Source: Pseudomonadota bacterium
GTDB lineage: Bacteria; Pseudomonadota; Alphaproteobacteria; Rickettsiales; SXRF01
DNA: 58,409 bases
NCBI GenBank assembly: GCA_028873525.1
Contig: JAGWIM010000003.1
Location: forward strand, 1-58,409
Reading direction: 5' to 3'
Part shown: positions 37,376-46,394 of the stretch, in pieces
Numbering within the stretch: the stretch's first letter is position 1
Layout: every line of letters begins with the position of its first letter
The notes under the pieces: model-generated
Seen by the model: the letters and a program-made list of their open reading frames with translations, nothing else
The model's database searches: none
Told to the model about the DNA's origin: nothing
Translations under genes and position numbers: made by a program

Positions 37376-38209
37376 TTAAACTTTTTCCCCCGCCACCATA
37401 TAATTTACGCCCAAATCCTTTGCATCTACTCGCCATTGGCCGTCCAGCGGATTAAAAACCATCCCGGTCATTTCGGTGATTTCGATATTATTGCGCCGCA
37501 ACGCATTCACCAACTCGTGCGGGCGCAGGAATTTCTTCCAGTCATGTGTGCCGCGCGGCAGCCAGCGCAACACATATTCGGCGCCGACGATGGCCAGCGC
37601 AAAAGATTTAGCCGTGCGGTTGAGCGTCGAATAAAATATCAGGCCGCCGGGCTTGACCAGCGCCGCGCTCGCAGCCACGAACGCTTCCACATCGGCGACG
37701 TGCTCAATGATCTCGAGGGCGAGAACGATATCGAAAGGAAGTGGAAAGTGGGAGGTGGAAGGTGAATGGTGCGCCGGTTTTTTTTCACCGTCCACTTTCC
37801 AGCGTCCACCGTCCACCATTTCCTCCGCGGTGGTGCATATATAATCAACCTCCAGCCCGGCCTGTCTGGCATGAAGTTTGGCGGCGGCGATGTTTTCCGC
37901 CGAAGCATCAATGCCGGTAACTTCCGCGCCCAGCCGCGCCATCGGTTCGCAGATGAGGCCGCCGCCGCAACCGATGTCCAGAAGGCGGATGCCTTCCAGA
38001 ATTGGCAGTCGGCAATTATCGGTTGTCAATTTTTTTACTGATAACCGTGAACCATCGACTGGTAACTGATTCAATATATATTGAATCCGCACCGGGTTCA
38101 TCCGGTGCAGCGGCGCAAACGCGCCGTGCTCGTCCCACCACTGGTCGGCCAGCCGCGAGAATTTATCGACTTCCACGGCGTCAACGGTTGTATTGTGCGG
38201 TCGTTTCAT
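37376..38209 (-). CDS. ubiG: Ubiquinone O-methyltransferase UbiG, with two repeat-derived insertions
   Basis: SAM-dependent class I methyltransferase that performs both O-methylations in ubiquinone synthesis. FSRLADQWWDEHGAFAPLHR and MNPVRIQYI at the N-terminus, motif I LLDIGCGGGLICEPMARLG, GIDASAENIAAAKLHA, ALEIIEHVADVEAFV, KPGGLIFYSTLNRTAKS and GTHDWKKFLRPHEL are all diagnostic. The protein is 277 aa; homologues have about 240-250. Two internal stretches are absent from normal UbiG: residues about 49-69 (DGSRLSVKKLTTDNCRLP, class C) before motif I, and about 130-157 (DGGRWKVDGEKKPAHHSPST, class C word type). Both lie in loops, and every catalytic block is intact. Confidence 0.95.
   Translation of the reverse strand: MKRPHNTTVDAVEVDKFSRLADQWWDEHGAFAPLHRMNPVRIQYILNQLPVDGSRLSVKKLTTDNCRLPILEGIRLLDIGCGGGLICEPMARLGAEVTGIDASAENIAAAKLHARQAGLEVDYICTTAEEMVDGGRWKVDGEKKPAHHSPSTSHFPLPFDIVLALEIIEHVADVEAFVAASAALVKPGGLIFYSTLNRTAKSFALAIVGAEYVLRWLPRGTHDWKKFLRPHELVNALRRNNIEITEMTGMVFNPLDGQWRVDAKDLGVNYMVAGEKV
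37741..37822. repeat. Word-repeat palindrome inside ubiG (second insertion)
   Basis: ggaaagtgg (37743-37751) pairs perfectly with ccactttcc (37792-37800). The left side has tandem gtgga words and the right side tccac words (accgtccaccgtccacc). In frame between TTAEEM and FDIVLALE of UbiG. Confidence 0.88.
38006..38061. repeat. Class C palindrome inside ubiG (first insertion)
   Basis: Arms 38006-38028 (cagtcggcaattatcggttg and on) and 38039-38061 match in reverse at 16 of 23 positions. The translated arm shares LSV..LTTDNC(Q/R)L with the carB element at 4881. Next to it, 38068-38087 is a perfect 20-base palindrome. Confidence 0.85.
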
Positions 38210-38245
38210 TTACCTTATCCCTAAGGGAGGGAGGTATTGTAGCGC

Positions 38246-39268
38246 ATGGTTTTGCAAAAGCCGAACGCAAAAAAAACATCGCTGGAGCAATGGGCGCAAG
38301 ATATGGGCGACGGGGTGATGCGCTGGCTGATCGGCCTGACTAGGCACTGGTCAAAGCGCCGTGACATTCTGCGCAACAATTATCGGCTTGGCCATCATTA
38401 CCTCAAGCTTGGCAAGACCAGTGACGCCGTGCTGCGCTTTAAAATAGTCACCTGGATGGACCCGATGCGTCCTGACGGCTGGTATTTTCTCGGTTGCAGC
38501 ACTCTGGCGCACGGTGACCGCGTTGCCGCCGTCTCCGCGTTCACACAGGCATTACGGATTAAGCCGGACTATGAAGAAGCGGCCTATATGCTGGCGATTG
38601 CCAGCGGCAAGGATATGCCGGCGGAGGCGTTGCCGAAGAAAATGCCGGTATCGCTGGCGCAGGGACATTTCGAGGAAATTGCGCCGGGTTTCACCCGTGA
38701 GCAGATCGAGGTTTATCAATATCGCGGTCATACGCTGCTGGCCGAAGCGGTGCGCGCTGCTCTCGTCCCAGGGCGCATCGATCATGTTGTGCTCGAACCC
38801 GGCGTCGGCAGCGGATTATGTGGCGCGTTGCTTCGTGATGTCAGCGCACACCTCACCGGCGTCGATTTTTCGGCGGCCATGTTGACTGAAGCGGTAAAGT
38901 TGCAGGATGCGCAGGGAAAAAAAACCTATGACGCATTGATCAACAGAGAGATACACGAATTTTTGCCGGATATGGCAGATGACGCTTTTGATGTCGTACT
39001 GGCGGCAGGTCTGATCAGTTATGTCGGCGAGGCAGACGCGCTGGTTGCACAGGTGGCACGCGTACTGAAACCAGGCGGGCTATTCGCCTTCACCGCCGAT
39101 GCAATGGACGGGCAGGGCTTTCAGCTCGATACCGCTGCCGGACGCTTTTGCTTCTCCAGGTCATATCTGGAAGGGTTGGCGGCCAATAACAGGCTGACGG
39201 TGCTTAGATTTGAGGAAGCCGAAATCTACCCGGAATATAAGGCGTGGCTGTGTGTCTTCCGTAAATAG
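38246..39268 (+). CDS. TPR-containing SAM methyltransferase
   Basis: 340 aa. Residues about 40-120 hold TPR-type helical repeats (NNYRLGHHYLKLGKTSDAVL, PDGWYFLGCSTLAHGDRVAA, FTQALRIKPDYEEAAY). The C-terminal half (about 175-310) is a class I methyltransferase: VVLEPGVGSGLCGALL (SAM loop), TGVDFSAAMLTEA, FDVVLAAGLISYVGEADALV, RVLKPGGLFAFTADA. Substrate unknown; the TPR part suggests a protein partner. GGGAGG lies about 15 bases before the ATG. Divergent from ubiG; the rimI-like gene overlaps its end. Confidence 0.88.
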   Translation: MVLQKPNAKKTSLEQWAQDMGDGVMRWLIGLTRHWSKRRDILRNNYRLGHHYLKLGKTSDAVLRFKIVTWMDPMRPDGWYFLGCSTLAHGDRVAAVSAFTQALRIKPDYEEAAYMLAIASGKDMPAEALPKKMPVSLAQGHFEEIAPGFTREQIEVYQYRGHTLLAEAVRAALVPGRIDHVVLEPGVGSGLCGALLRDVSAHLTGVDFSAAMLTEAVKLQDAQGKKTYDALINREIHEFLPDMADDAFDVVLAAGLISYVGEADALVAQVARVLKPGGLFAFTADAMDGQGFQLDTAAGRFCFSRSYLEGLAANNRLTVLRFEEAEIYPEYKAWLCVFRK

Positions 39269-39713
39269 CCGGTTTACCATCCGCTTCGCCACAGAAGAAG
39301 ATGCGGGAACGCTTACTAAAATACATCAGGAGTGTTTCATAACTTACTGGAATAAAGAAGCATTTAGTAATTTTTTTTCGGTACAAAATACTTTTGCGTT
39401 TCTGGCGGAGGCGCCTGATCCTGATGGCATGATAGTCTTTCGCGTGTATCCGGATGAGGCTGAAGTCATCACGTTGGCAGTGCGGCCTGCGCGGCGCAGG
39501 CAGGGCATCGGCCGGGCGCTGCTGACAAAAGCCATGAACGGGGCGAAAAACTTCGGTGCGCGGGCGATGTTCCTTGATGTCGAGGATGGTAACAATGCGG
39601 CGCTTACGCTATATGAATCTTATGGATTTACGCAGATAAACCGCCGCAGGCAATATTACCGCCACAAGGACGGAAGCTACACGGATGCGCTTGTATTACG
39701 GGAGAAATTATAA
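39252..39713 (+). CDS. GNAT acetyltransferase, RimI-like
   Basis: 153 aa from the GTG at 39252, which overlaps the methyltransferase gene by 17 bases; a TTG 14 codons earlier is an alternative. GNAT fold: FTIRFATEEDAGTLTKIHQE, acetyl-CoA motif A VRPARRRQGIGRALL, then FLDVEDGNNAALTLYESYGF, RRRQYYRHKDGSYTDALVL. The motifs follow RimI (ribosomal S18 N-terminal alanine acetyltransferase), including the YY and DAL endings. Other N-acetyltransferase functions are possible. Confidence 0.82.
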   Translation: MSSVNSRFTIRFATEEDAGTLTKIHQECFITYWNKEAFSNFFSVQNTFAFLAEAPDPDGMIVFRVYPDEAEVITLAVRPARRRQGIGRALLTKAMNGAKNFGARAMFLDVEDGNNAALTLYESYGFTQINRRRQYYRHKDGSYTDALVLREKL

Positions 39714-39783
39714 TAGTGCTTAATGCCCGGTGCTTGGTGTGCAGAAAAAACTTTCAAACCAAAGCATCAGGTACCAGGTACTA
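39714..39783. repeat. Class C-like palindromic element upstream of lysC
   Basis: 39714-39737 (tagtgcttaatgcccggtgc and on) and 39759-39783 are imperfect reverse complements (about 17 of 24). It starts directly after the rimI-like stop and ends 3 bases before the lysC ATG, so one arm covers the lysC ribosome-binding region. Confidence 0.75.
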
Positions 39784-39786
39784 AAA

Positions 39787-41016
39787 ATGGCGTTGATTGT
39801 ACAGAAATTCGGCGGCACGTCGGTAGGCGATATCGAGCGCATAAAAAACGTCGCCTGCAAAGTCAAAAAAGAGCGTGACGCGGGCAACCGCGTGGCGGTC
39901 GTTGTCTCGGCGATGGCGGGCGTCACCAACCAACTCGTGGGTTATGTCGAGGCACTGTCGCCGCTCAATTCCGACGAAGCCTGGCGCGAATACGACCAGG
40001 TGGTGTCGTCCGGTGAGCAGGTGACCAGCGGTCTGCTGGCGCTGGCGCTGCATGAGATGGGTGTTCCCTCACGGTCGTTCGCCGGTGGGCAGATTCCGCT
40101 GAAGACCAACCATGTGCACGGCAAGGCGCGCATCGCTGGCATCGATGCGACGGAAATCAAAAAAGCGCTGGATGGCGGCATGGCAGCGGTCGTCGCCGGG
40201 TTCCAGGGCACGACGCCGGATGGTCGCATCGCGACGCTGGGGCGCGGCGGCTCCGATACCTCGGCGGTGGCGCTGGCGGCGGCGCTGAAGGCCGACCGCT
40301 GCGATATTTACACCGACGTGGATGGGGTTTATACCACTGATCCGCGCCTGGTCGAGGGTGCGCGCAAGCTTGATAAAATCACCTGCGAGGAAATGCTGGA
40401 GCTGGCGTCGCTCGGGGCGAAAGTATTGCAGACGCGCTCGGTTGAGATGGCGATGAATCATGGCGTGGTGGTGCAGGTGCGCTCCAGCTTCGCCGACACG
40501 CCCGGAACGTATCTGGTCAATGAGGAGGACATCGTGGAACAAAAGAAAATCACCGGCATCGCCTACAGCCGCGACGAGGCGCGTGTCACCTTAACCGGCG
40601 TCCCGGACAAGCCGGGCGTGGCAGCGGCGATTTTCGGTCCGCTGGCTGACGCCAACATCAACGTCGACATGATCGTCCAGAACGTCGATGAGATCGGCCG
40701 CGTGACCGATATGACGTTTACCGTGAATAAGACTGACCTGGAACGCGCCGTCGCCGCACTCCAAAAAGCCCGTCCGGTGCTGCAATACAAGGAGATGAAC
40801 GCCGATAAAAACGTTGCCAAAATTTCGGTGGTGGGTGTAGGGATGCGCTCGCACGCGGGTGTTGCGCTCGATATGTTCAAAACTCTCGCCGAAAAAAACA
40901 TCAATATCCTCGTCATCTCGACGTCGGAAATAAAAATCAGCGTGCTGATCGCCGAGGAATACACCGAGCTGGCGGTAAGAGCATTACATGCGGCGTTTGA
41001 ATTGGAGAAGGCGTAG
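39787..41016 (+). CDS. lysC: Aspartokinase
   Basis: Phosphorylates aspartate at the head of the lysine, threonine, methionine and diaminopimelate pathway. The start MALIVQKFGGTSVGDIERIK is correct; a start 19 codons upstream would translate the repeat. Kinase blocks: VVSAMAGVTNQL, VSSGEQVTSGLLALAL, FQGTTPDGRIATLGRGGSDT and DIYTDVDGVYTTDPR. Two C-terminal ACT domains (VTLTGVPDKPGVAAAIFGPL, ISVVGVGMRSHAGVALDMFK) give feedback control by lysine and threonine. At 409 aa it matches alpha/beta-type aspartokinases. An internal start for a beta subunit is possible but not shown. Confidence 0.96.
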   Translation: MALIVQKFGGTSVGDIERIKNVACKVKKERDAGNRVAVVVSAMAGVTNQLVGYVEALSPLNSDEAWREYDQVVSSGEQVTSGLLALALHEMGVPSRSFAGGQIPLKTNHVHGKARIAGIDATEIKKALDGGMAAVVAGFQGTTPDGRIATLGRGGSDTSAVALAAALKADRCDIYTDVDGVYTTDPRLVEGARKLDKITCEEMLELASLGAKVLQTRSVEMAMNHGVVVQVRSSFADTPGTYLVNEEDIVEQKKITGIAYSRDEARVTLTGVPDKPGVAAAIFGPLADANINVDMIVQNVDEIGRVTDMTFTVNKTDLERAVAALQKARPVLQYKEMNADKNVAKISVVGVGMRSHAGVALDMFKTLAEKNINILVISTSEIKISVLIAEEYTELAVRALHAAFELEKA

Positions 41017-41024
41017 TCTCGTGG

Positions 41025-41037
41025 CACGCGAAGCGTG
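41025..41037. repeat. Small hairpin repeat downstream of lysC
   Basis: cacgc-gaa-gcgtg inside gtggcacgcgaagcgtgagc. Followed by gggatcc as in class A ends. Probably a decayed element; it could also weaken transcription past lysC. Confidence 0.4.
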
Positions 41038-41060
41038 AGCACGGGATCCGCACAAAATCT

Positions 41061-42149
41061 ATGACATCATTACAGGACAAAATTACAGGAGAATCCTGCG
41101 CTGGCGCTCCGCGCTCCGCAGGATTGAAAAGCCTCTGGTCTCGCGGCATCGATTTCTTCGGCTGCGAATACGCCATCATGGGCGGGGCGATGTCGTGGGT
41201 GTCGGAGCGCAACTTGGTTGCAGCGCTGTCGAACGCCGGGGCGTTCGGCGTCATTGCCTGCAGCGCCATGACGCCGGAATTGCTCGATAAGGAAATTACG
41301 GAGACGAAGAAGCTGCTTACTTCTCCCTCCCACAAGGGAGGAGGGGATAAGAGGTCTTTCGGCGTCAACCTCATCATCATGCACCCGAAAATGGACGAGC
41401 TGATCGAAGTGTGCAAAAAACACTATGTGTCGCATGTGGTGCTGGCCGGTGGCATTCCGAAGGATAGCTGGATCAAGGCCATCAAAGCATACGGCGCGAA
41501 GGTCATCTGCTTTGCGCCCTCGGCTATTATCGCGCGCAAACTCATCCGCCTCGGCGCCGATGCCATCGTCATCGAGGGAATGGAGGCGGGTGGCCATATC
41601 GGGCCGGTGTCCACCTCGGTGCTGGCGCAGGAGATTCTACCGGTCATCCGCGAAGTGCCGGTGTTTGTGGCCGGCGGCATCGGGCGCGGCGAGGCGATGG
41701 CGGCGTACCTGGAAATGGGCGCGTCCGGCGTGCAGCTTGGCACGCGGTTTGTCTGCGCCACCGAATCCATCGCCCATGCGAAATTCAAAGAGGCCTTCAT
41801 CCGCGCGGCCGCGCGCGACGCGCAGCCCTCGGTGCAGCTTGACCCGGATTTCCCGGTGATTCCGGTGCGCGCCGTCGTCAACAAGGCGACCGATGCGTTT
41901 GCGCGGATGCAGTATGAAGTCATCGCCGAATTCCGCGGCGGCAAGATCGACAAGAAAGAAGCGCAGCTTAAAATCGAGCATTTCTGGGCGGGAGCGCTCC
42001 GTCGCGCCGTCATTGACGGCGATGTCGAGCATGGCTCGGTCATGGCCGGACAGAGCGTTGGTATGGTGATAAAAATTCAGCCGCTTAAGGAAATCCTGGA
42101 GGAGCTGATCGGGCAGGCGGAAGCCTATCTCGACGCCCACCGATCATGA
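41061..42149 (+). CDS. FMN-dependent oxidoreductase (nitronate monooxygenase / FabK-like), with two insertions
   Basis: TIM-barrel flavoprotein of the nitronate monooxygenase (2-nitropropane dioxygenase) and FabK group. CEYAIMGGAMSWVSERNLVA near the N-terminus, GVNLIIMHPKM, HVVLAGGIPKDSWIKAIKAY, IVIEGMEAGGHIGPVST (phosphate loop), VPVFVAGGIGRGEAMAAYLE and GTRFVCATESIAHAKFKEA. GMEAGGHIG occurs in both FabK and nitronate monooxygenases, so enoyl-ACP reductase activity is possible. 362 aa. Residues about 11-22 (ESCAGAPRSAGLKS) and 87-97 (SPSHKGGGDK) are repeat translations. Confidence 0.88.
   Translation: MTSLQDKITGESCAGAPRSAGLKSLWSRGIDFFGCEYAIMGGAMSWVSERNLVAALSNAGAFGVIACSAMTPELLDKEITETKKLLTSPSHKGGGDKRSFGVNLIIMHPKMDELIEVCKKHYVSHVVLAGGIPKDSWIKAIKAYGAKVICFAPSAIIARKLIRLGADAIVIEGMEAGGHIGPVSTSVLAQEILPVIREVPVFVAGGIGRGEAMAAYLEMGASGVQLGTRFVCATESIAHAKFKEAFIRAAARDAQPSVQLDPDFPVIPVRAVVNKATDAFARMQYEVIAEFRGGKIDKKEAQLKIEHFWAGALRRAVIDGDVEHGSVMAGQSVGMVIKIQPLKEILEELIGQAEAYLDAHRS
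41092..41125. repeat. Palindrome in the N-terminus of the FMN oxidoreductase gene
   Basis: aatcctgcg (41092-41100) and cgcaggatt (41117-41125) are perfect; the centre holds gcgctcc words. In frame; codes ESCAGAPRSAG. Confidence 0.8.
41323..41352. repeat. Class B repeat inside the FMN oxidoreductase gene
   Basis: cctccc (41326-41331) and gggagg (41336-41341) around a 4-base loop, then aggggataag. In frame; codes TSPSHKGGGD. Confidence 0.75.
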
Positions 42150-42736
42150 GCACGGATTCCTACAGTGACATCGGCAACCTGCTTAGCCACGCCCGCCTTG
42201 AATTTGGATTGAGCGTCGAGGAGGCCGCGCGCCGGCTGCACATCCGCACGCGCTATGTCGAAGCGCTGGAGGAGGGACGGCTGGCCGATCTGCCCGGCGT
42301 GATTTACACCAAGGGATATCTTCAGGCTTATGCCACCTTCCTCGGGTTGGACAAGGAGGAAATCCTGCGCCGGTTCGAGCAGGTGGAAAAATCGTTGGAA
42401 CATCGCGGCCTCTATTTTCCGGGCATCATGAGCCGCGAGAAAGCGCCAAGCCCGCTTATTATCTGGGGTGGGGCGTCGGCGGCGCTGGTGCTTTATTTTG
42501 CCTGGCTGCTGGTCATGCGGCCACCGCTGTCCTCGATTTCCGTGTTTGAGGCGTTCCCGGCGCCGCCGCAAGAGAGGGTGCCGGTGTCGGTTGGGACGAT
42601 GGCGGATGTGGCTTGCCTGCGCCCGCAGAAGGTATATTATCCGCCCTGTACCACGCTGCGGCACGGCTCCAGCCTGTTTTCGCTGTCGGGCCGACTGGTC
42701 ATGGCGATGCCGCCGACAACCACGCAGTTACCGTGA
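42146..42736 (+). CDS. RodZ-like helix-turn-helix membrane protein (short form)
   Basis: 196 aa. The N-terminal HTH_25 domain ([60 protein letters not shown]) is that of RodZ, which links MreB to the cell-shape machinery. One transmembrane helix (about 108-127: [20 protein letters not shown]). After it there are only about 70 residues, with [20 protein letters not shown], and no DUF4115 domain. Most RodZ proteins are 250-350 aa, so this is a short or divergent form. Start overlaps the previous stop (ATGA); ispG begins 2 bases after its stop. Confidence 0.85.
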   Translation: MSTDSYSDIGNLLSHARLEFGLSVEEAARRLHIRTRYVEALEEGRLADLPGVIYTKGYLQAYATFLGLDKEEILRRFEQVEKSLEHRGLYFPGIMSREKAPSPLIIWGGASAALVLYFAWLLVMRPPLSSISVFEAFPAPPQERVPVSVGTMADVACLRPQKVYYPPCTTLRHGSSLFSLSGRLVMAMPPTTTQLP

Positions 42737-42738
42737 CG

Positions 42739-43980
42739 ATGCCTGTGTCCCCACAACGCCGCCATTCCTTGAAAACATATATCGGCACCAAAGCCGTGGG
42801 CGGCGACGCGCCTGTCATGGTGCAGGCGATGACCAATACTGACACCGCTGACGTGTCAGCCACCGTGGTGCAGGTGCGCGCGCTCGCCGAGGCGGGATCG
42901 GAAGTGGTGCGGATTACGGTTAACAATGAGGCGGCGGCAAAAGCGGTTCCCGTGATTTATGAAAAGTTATTGGCTGGCGGCACTGCCGTCCCGCTCGTCG
43001 GCGATTTTCATTACAACGGCCATACGTTGCTGAAAAGTTATCCTGAGATGGCGCAGGCCTTGGCCAAATACCGCGTCAATCCCGGCAATGTCGGCTTTGC
43101 GGATAAGCACGATGCGCAGTTTTCCATGATGATTGAGGCGGCGTTACGATATGGCAAGCCGGTGCGGATAGGTGCCAATTGGGGTAGCCTGGATCAGCAG
43201 ATGCTGGCGAAGGTCATGGATGAGAATGCTGCATCGCGGCAGCCCAGGGACGCAGGCGCGGTGGCGCGCGAGGCGCTGGTGCGTTCGGCGCTGGAGAGCG
43301 CCAGACACGCTGAAGACATTGGCATGGCAGCGAACGATATTATTCTCTCCTGCAAGGTCAGCCGTGTGCCGGATTTAATCACCGTGTACCGCGACCTTGC
43401 GTCGCGGTGCAATTTCGCGCTGCATCTGGGCCTCACCGAAGCAGGCATGGGAAGCCGAGGCATTGTGGCGTCAAGCGCGGCGCTGGCCGTGCTGCTCATG
43501 GAAGGCATCGGCGACACCATCCGCATTTCGTTGACGCCGGAACCGAATGGCGATAGGGCACAGGAAGTGCGCGTCGCGCAGGAATTATTGCAGAGCTTGG
43601 GTTTGCGGAGCTTCACGCCGCAGGTCACGGCCTGCCCGGGCTGCGGCCGCACCACCAGCACTACCTTTCAGGAACTGGCCGATAAGATTCAAACATTCTT
43701 GCGGGCGCGGATGCCGCGCTGGAAGGAACACTATGCGGGCGTGGAACGCATGAACGTGGCGGTGATGGGTTGCATCGTCAACGGCCCGGGCGAGAGCAAG
43801 CACGCCGACATCGGCATTTCGCTACCCGGCGCTGGCGAATCCCCCGCCGCGCCCGTCTTCATCGACGGCAAAAAAGCGCTCACCCTTCGCGGCGAGCGCA
43901 TCGCCGAGGAGTTTCAGCAATTGGTGGAGAATTACGTGAAGGAAAAATACGGGCGAGAAGGAAAAAAATATGTCGCCTAA
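42739..43980 (+). CDS. ispG: 4-hydroxy-3-methylbut-2-en-1-yl diphosphate synthase IspG
   Basis: Fe-S enzyme of the methylerythritol phosphate isoprenoid pathway. Start [20 protein letters not shown] at 42739; an upstream in-frame start lies inside the RodZ-like gene. TIM-barrel part: [43 protein letters not shown]. The [4Fe-4S] ligands are in [17 protein letters not shown] and [18 protein letters not shown]. It ends with [15 protein letters not shown]. 413 aa, the normal short bacterial form. Its end overlaps hisS by 11 bases. Confidence 0.96.
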   Translation: MPVSPQRRHSLKTYIGTKAVGGDAPVMVQAMTNTDTADVSATVVQVRALAEAGSEVVRITVNNEAAAKAVPVIYEKLLAGGTAVPLVGDFHYNGHTLLKSYPEMAQALAKYRVNPGNVGFADKHDAQFSMMIEAALRYGKPVRIGANWGSLDQQMLAKVMDENAASRQPRDAGAVAREALVRSALESARHAEDIGMAANDIILSCKVSRVPDLITVYRDLASRCNFALHLGLTEAGMGSRGIVASSAALAVLLMEGIGDTIRISLTPEPNGDRAQEVRVAQELLQSLGLRSFTPQVTACPGCGRTTSTTFQELADKIQTFLRARMPRWKEHYAGVERMNVAVMGCIVNGPGESKHADIGISLPGAGESPAAPVFIDGKKALTLRGERIAEEFQQLVENYVKEKYGREGKKYVA

Positions 43981-45322
43981 ACTCCAGCCTGTCCGTGGTA
44001 CGCACGATATTCTGCCGGAGGAATTCGAGAAATTTCATGCCGTAGTGACGCGCGCGCGCGAACTCGCCACGCTTTATGGTTTTCGCGAAATGGCCACGCC
44101 GATTTTCGAGCAGACGGAAGTATTCTCGCGCTCGATGGGTGAAACCTCCGATGTGGTGAGCAAGGAAATGTTCACCTTTCCAACCAAGGGCGAGGAAAGC
44201 GTTACGCTCAGGCCGGAATTCACGGCGGGAATTGTTCGCGCGTTTTTATCAAACGGGATGCAGCAGCATCTGCCGCTCAAACTCTTTTCCACCGGCCCGC
44301 TGTTCCGCTACGAGCGCCCGCAGAAAGGCCGCCAGCGCCAATTTCATCAGGTGAATTTTGAGTATTTTGGATATGATAGTCCTGCCGCTGATGTTGAAAC
44401 AATCTGCCTTGCCGGACATTTATTATATTCTTTATCCGGAAAGACTGGTTGCACTTTGCTCATTAACACGCTTGGTGATAAAGAAAGCAGAGAAAAATAT
44501 CGTAACGCGCTCGTAGATTATCTTACGCCATATGCTAAGGACATGTCGGAAGACAGCCAACGCCGCCTTGTCAGCAATCCGCTGCGTATTCTCGATTCCA
44601 AGAGCGAGCAGGATAAAAAAATCATTCACGATGCGCCAAAGATCACCGATTATCTAAGCAGCAGTGCAAAAACTCGTTTTGATTTTGTGTGTGAGACATT
44701 AAGCAAAATGCCGGCTATGCAACCTATGAAGGTAAGCCCGTCATTGGTGCGAGGATTGGATTATTATACCGATACCATATTTGAGTTTGTTGCCGAGACA
44801 GGGGAATTAGGTACGCAGAATACGGTACTGGCAGGCGGCAGATACGATGGATTAGTCGAGCAACTGGGTGGAAATTCTGTGCCTGCCATTGGTTTCGCCG
44901 CAGGCATTGAGCGGTTGCTCCTCCTTACTAAAACTCTTGAGTGGGATAATGTACGGCAACTTAAAATCATGATTCTGCCGTTTGAAGCAGTATTGCCGGA
45001 AGCAACGCTTATGATTGCCGCAATTCTGCGCAATGAACTCTACGCGCATCAAAGAAAAACGAATCTGAAATGGAAATTTACTGTAGAGTCTTTATGGCAA
45101 GGCAATCTTAAGAAGCGCATGGAAAGGGCAGCGCAGCGAAATGCGGATTATGTGATTATTTTAGGGCCAGAAGAAGTTTCTCGCGATGCATGCGTTGTCA
45201 AAAATATGAAAACAGGCAAGCAGGAAGAAGTAAGCCTTGCTAACCTTAAAGATGAGAACAAGCTCATCGAGTTATTTAATATAACACAGGATCCCGGCTT
45301 TCGCCGGAATGACGAGAAATAA
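43970..45322 (+). CDS. hisS: Histidyl-tRNA synthetase, C-terminus ending in a repeat
   Basis: Class II synthetase. Start [20 protein letters not shown]. Motif 1 region [20 protein letters not shown], motif 2 [20 protein letters not shown], the HisRS-specific [19 protein letters not shown], and motif 3 [17 protein letters not shown]; anticodon domain to about residue 435. The final stretch ([13 protein letters not shown]) is a class A repeat translation, beyond where homologues end. 450 aa. The sequence from about 44340 to 45290 is clearly AT-richer than the start of the gene, so part of it may have a different ancestry. Confidence 0.95.
   Translation: MSPKLQPVRGTHDILPEEFEKFHAVVTRARELATLYGFREMATPIFEQTEVFSRSMGETSDVVSKEMFTFPTKGEESVTLRPEFTAGIVRAFLSNGMQQHLPLKLFSTGPLFRYERPQKGRQRQFHQVNFEYFGYDSPAADVETICLAGHLLYSLSGKTGCTLLINTLGDKESREKYRNALVDYLTPYAKDMSEDSQRRLVSNPLRILDSKSEQDKKIIHDAPKITDYLSSSAKTRFDFVCETLSKMPAMQPMKVSPSLVRGLDYYTDTIFEFVAETGELGTQNTVLAGGRYDGLVEQLGGNSVPAIGFAAGIERLLLLTKTLEWDNVRQLKIMILPFEAVLPEATLMIAAILRNELYAHQRKTNLKWKFTVESLWQGNLKKRMERAAQRNADYVIILGPEEVSRDACVVKNMKTGKQEEVSLANLKDENKLIELFNITQDPGFRRNDEK
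45289..45314. repeat. Class A single arm at the hisS 3' end
   Basis: The arm ggatcccggctttcgccgga and on ends gaatgacg (45289-45314). It has a small internal stem ccggc (45294-45298) / gccgg (45303-45307). It codes the last residues DPGFRRNDE and lies just before the TAA that abuts prfA. No opposite arm seen, so it looks like a half-element. Confidence 0.75.
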
Positions 45323-46393
45323 ATGTCCTTCTCTGACCGGCTCGATACGCTGGTGCGGCGGCATCAGGAATTAAACGATATGCTCTCCGCAGGGCAGGTC
45401 AGCGGTTCTGACTTTGCCAAATATTCCAGGGAATATGCCGATCTCACGCCGTTGGTCGAGACCATCCAGGCCTACCAGAAAGCCAATAGTTCGCTGCGGG
45501 ATGTGAAAGCGATGATCGCTGACCCGGCCTGCGACGCCGAGATGAAAAAAATGGCGGAAGAAGAAATGCATGAGTTGCAGCACACGCTGCCGGCGCTGAC
45601 AAAAGCGGTGCAACTGGCGCTGCTGCCTAAGGACGCGGCGGATGAGAAGAACGCGATTCTCGAAGTGCGCGCCGGTACCGGCGGCGACGAGGCGGCACTG
45701 TTTGCCGCCGATTTATTCCGCATGTACCAGCGCTATGCCGGGAAGCAGGGCTGGAAATTTGAAGTGATGTCTCTCTCCGAATCGGGCATCGGCGGCTATA
45801 AGGATGCGACGGCGGAAATCACCGGCCGCGGCGTCTTCGCCAAGATGAAATACGAGGCGGGCGTGCATCGCGTGCAGCGTGTGCCGAAAACCGAAACGCA
45901 AGGCCGCATCCATACCTCGGCGGCCACCGTCGCCGTGTTGCCGGAGGCCGAGGAGGTGGACATCAAAATCGAAGACAAGGATTTGCGCATCGACGTGTTT
46001 CGTTCGAGCGGCCCCGGCGGGCAGAGCGTCAATACCACCGATTCGGCGGTGCGCATCGTCCATCTGCCGACCGGGCTTATCGTGCAGCAGCAGGATGAAA
46101 AATCGCAGCACAAGAACAAGGCGAAGGCGCTGAAAGTGCTGCGCGCGCGGCTTTATGAAGCCGAGCGCGAAAAGCTGGCCAACGAACGCGCCAGCGCCCG
46201 CAAGGAAATGGTCGGTTCGGGAGACAGAAGCGAGCGCATCCGCACCTATAATTTTCCGCAGAGCCGCGTTACCGACCACCGTATTAACCTGACTACCTAT
46301 ACTATCGATCAGGTGATGAACGGCGAGCTTTCCGAATTCACCGACGCGCTCATCGCTGACGACCAGGCGAAAATGCTGGCGGAATTGAGCTAA
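45323..46393 (+). CDS. prfA: Peptide chain release factor 1
   Basis: Recognises UAA and UAG stops and triggers peptide release. 356 aa. The GGQ hydrolysis motif is [20 protein letters not shown]; the stop-decoding region has the RF1 PxT-type loop ([20 protein letters not shown]). The N-terminal helical domain contains [20 protein letters not shown], and the C-terminus has [19 protein letters not shown]. The ATG directly follows the hisS TAA, and prmC starts 1 base after its stop, so the enzyme that methylates its GGQ glutamine is made alongside it. Confidence 0.97.
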   Translation: MSFSDRLDTLVRRHQELNDMLSAGQVSGSDFAKYSREYADLTPLVETIQAYQKANSSLRDVKAMIADPACDAEMKKMAEEEMHELQHTLPALTKAVQLALLPKDAADEKNAILEVRAGTGGDEAALFAADLFRMYQRYAGKQGWKFEVMSLSESGIGGYKDATAEITGRGVFAKMKYEAGVHRVQRVPKTETQGRIHTSAATVAVLPEAEEVDIKIEDKDLRIDVFRSSGPGGQSVNTTDSAVRIVHLPTGLIVQQQDEKSQHKNKAKALKVLRARLYEAEREKLANERASARKEMVGSGDRSERIRTYNFPQSRVTDHRINLTTYTIDQVMNGELSEFTDALIADDQAKMLAELS

Positions 46394-46394
46394 A

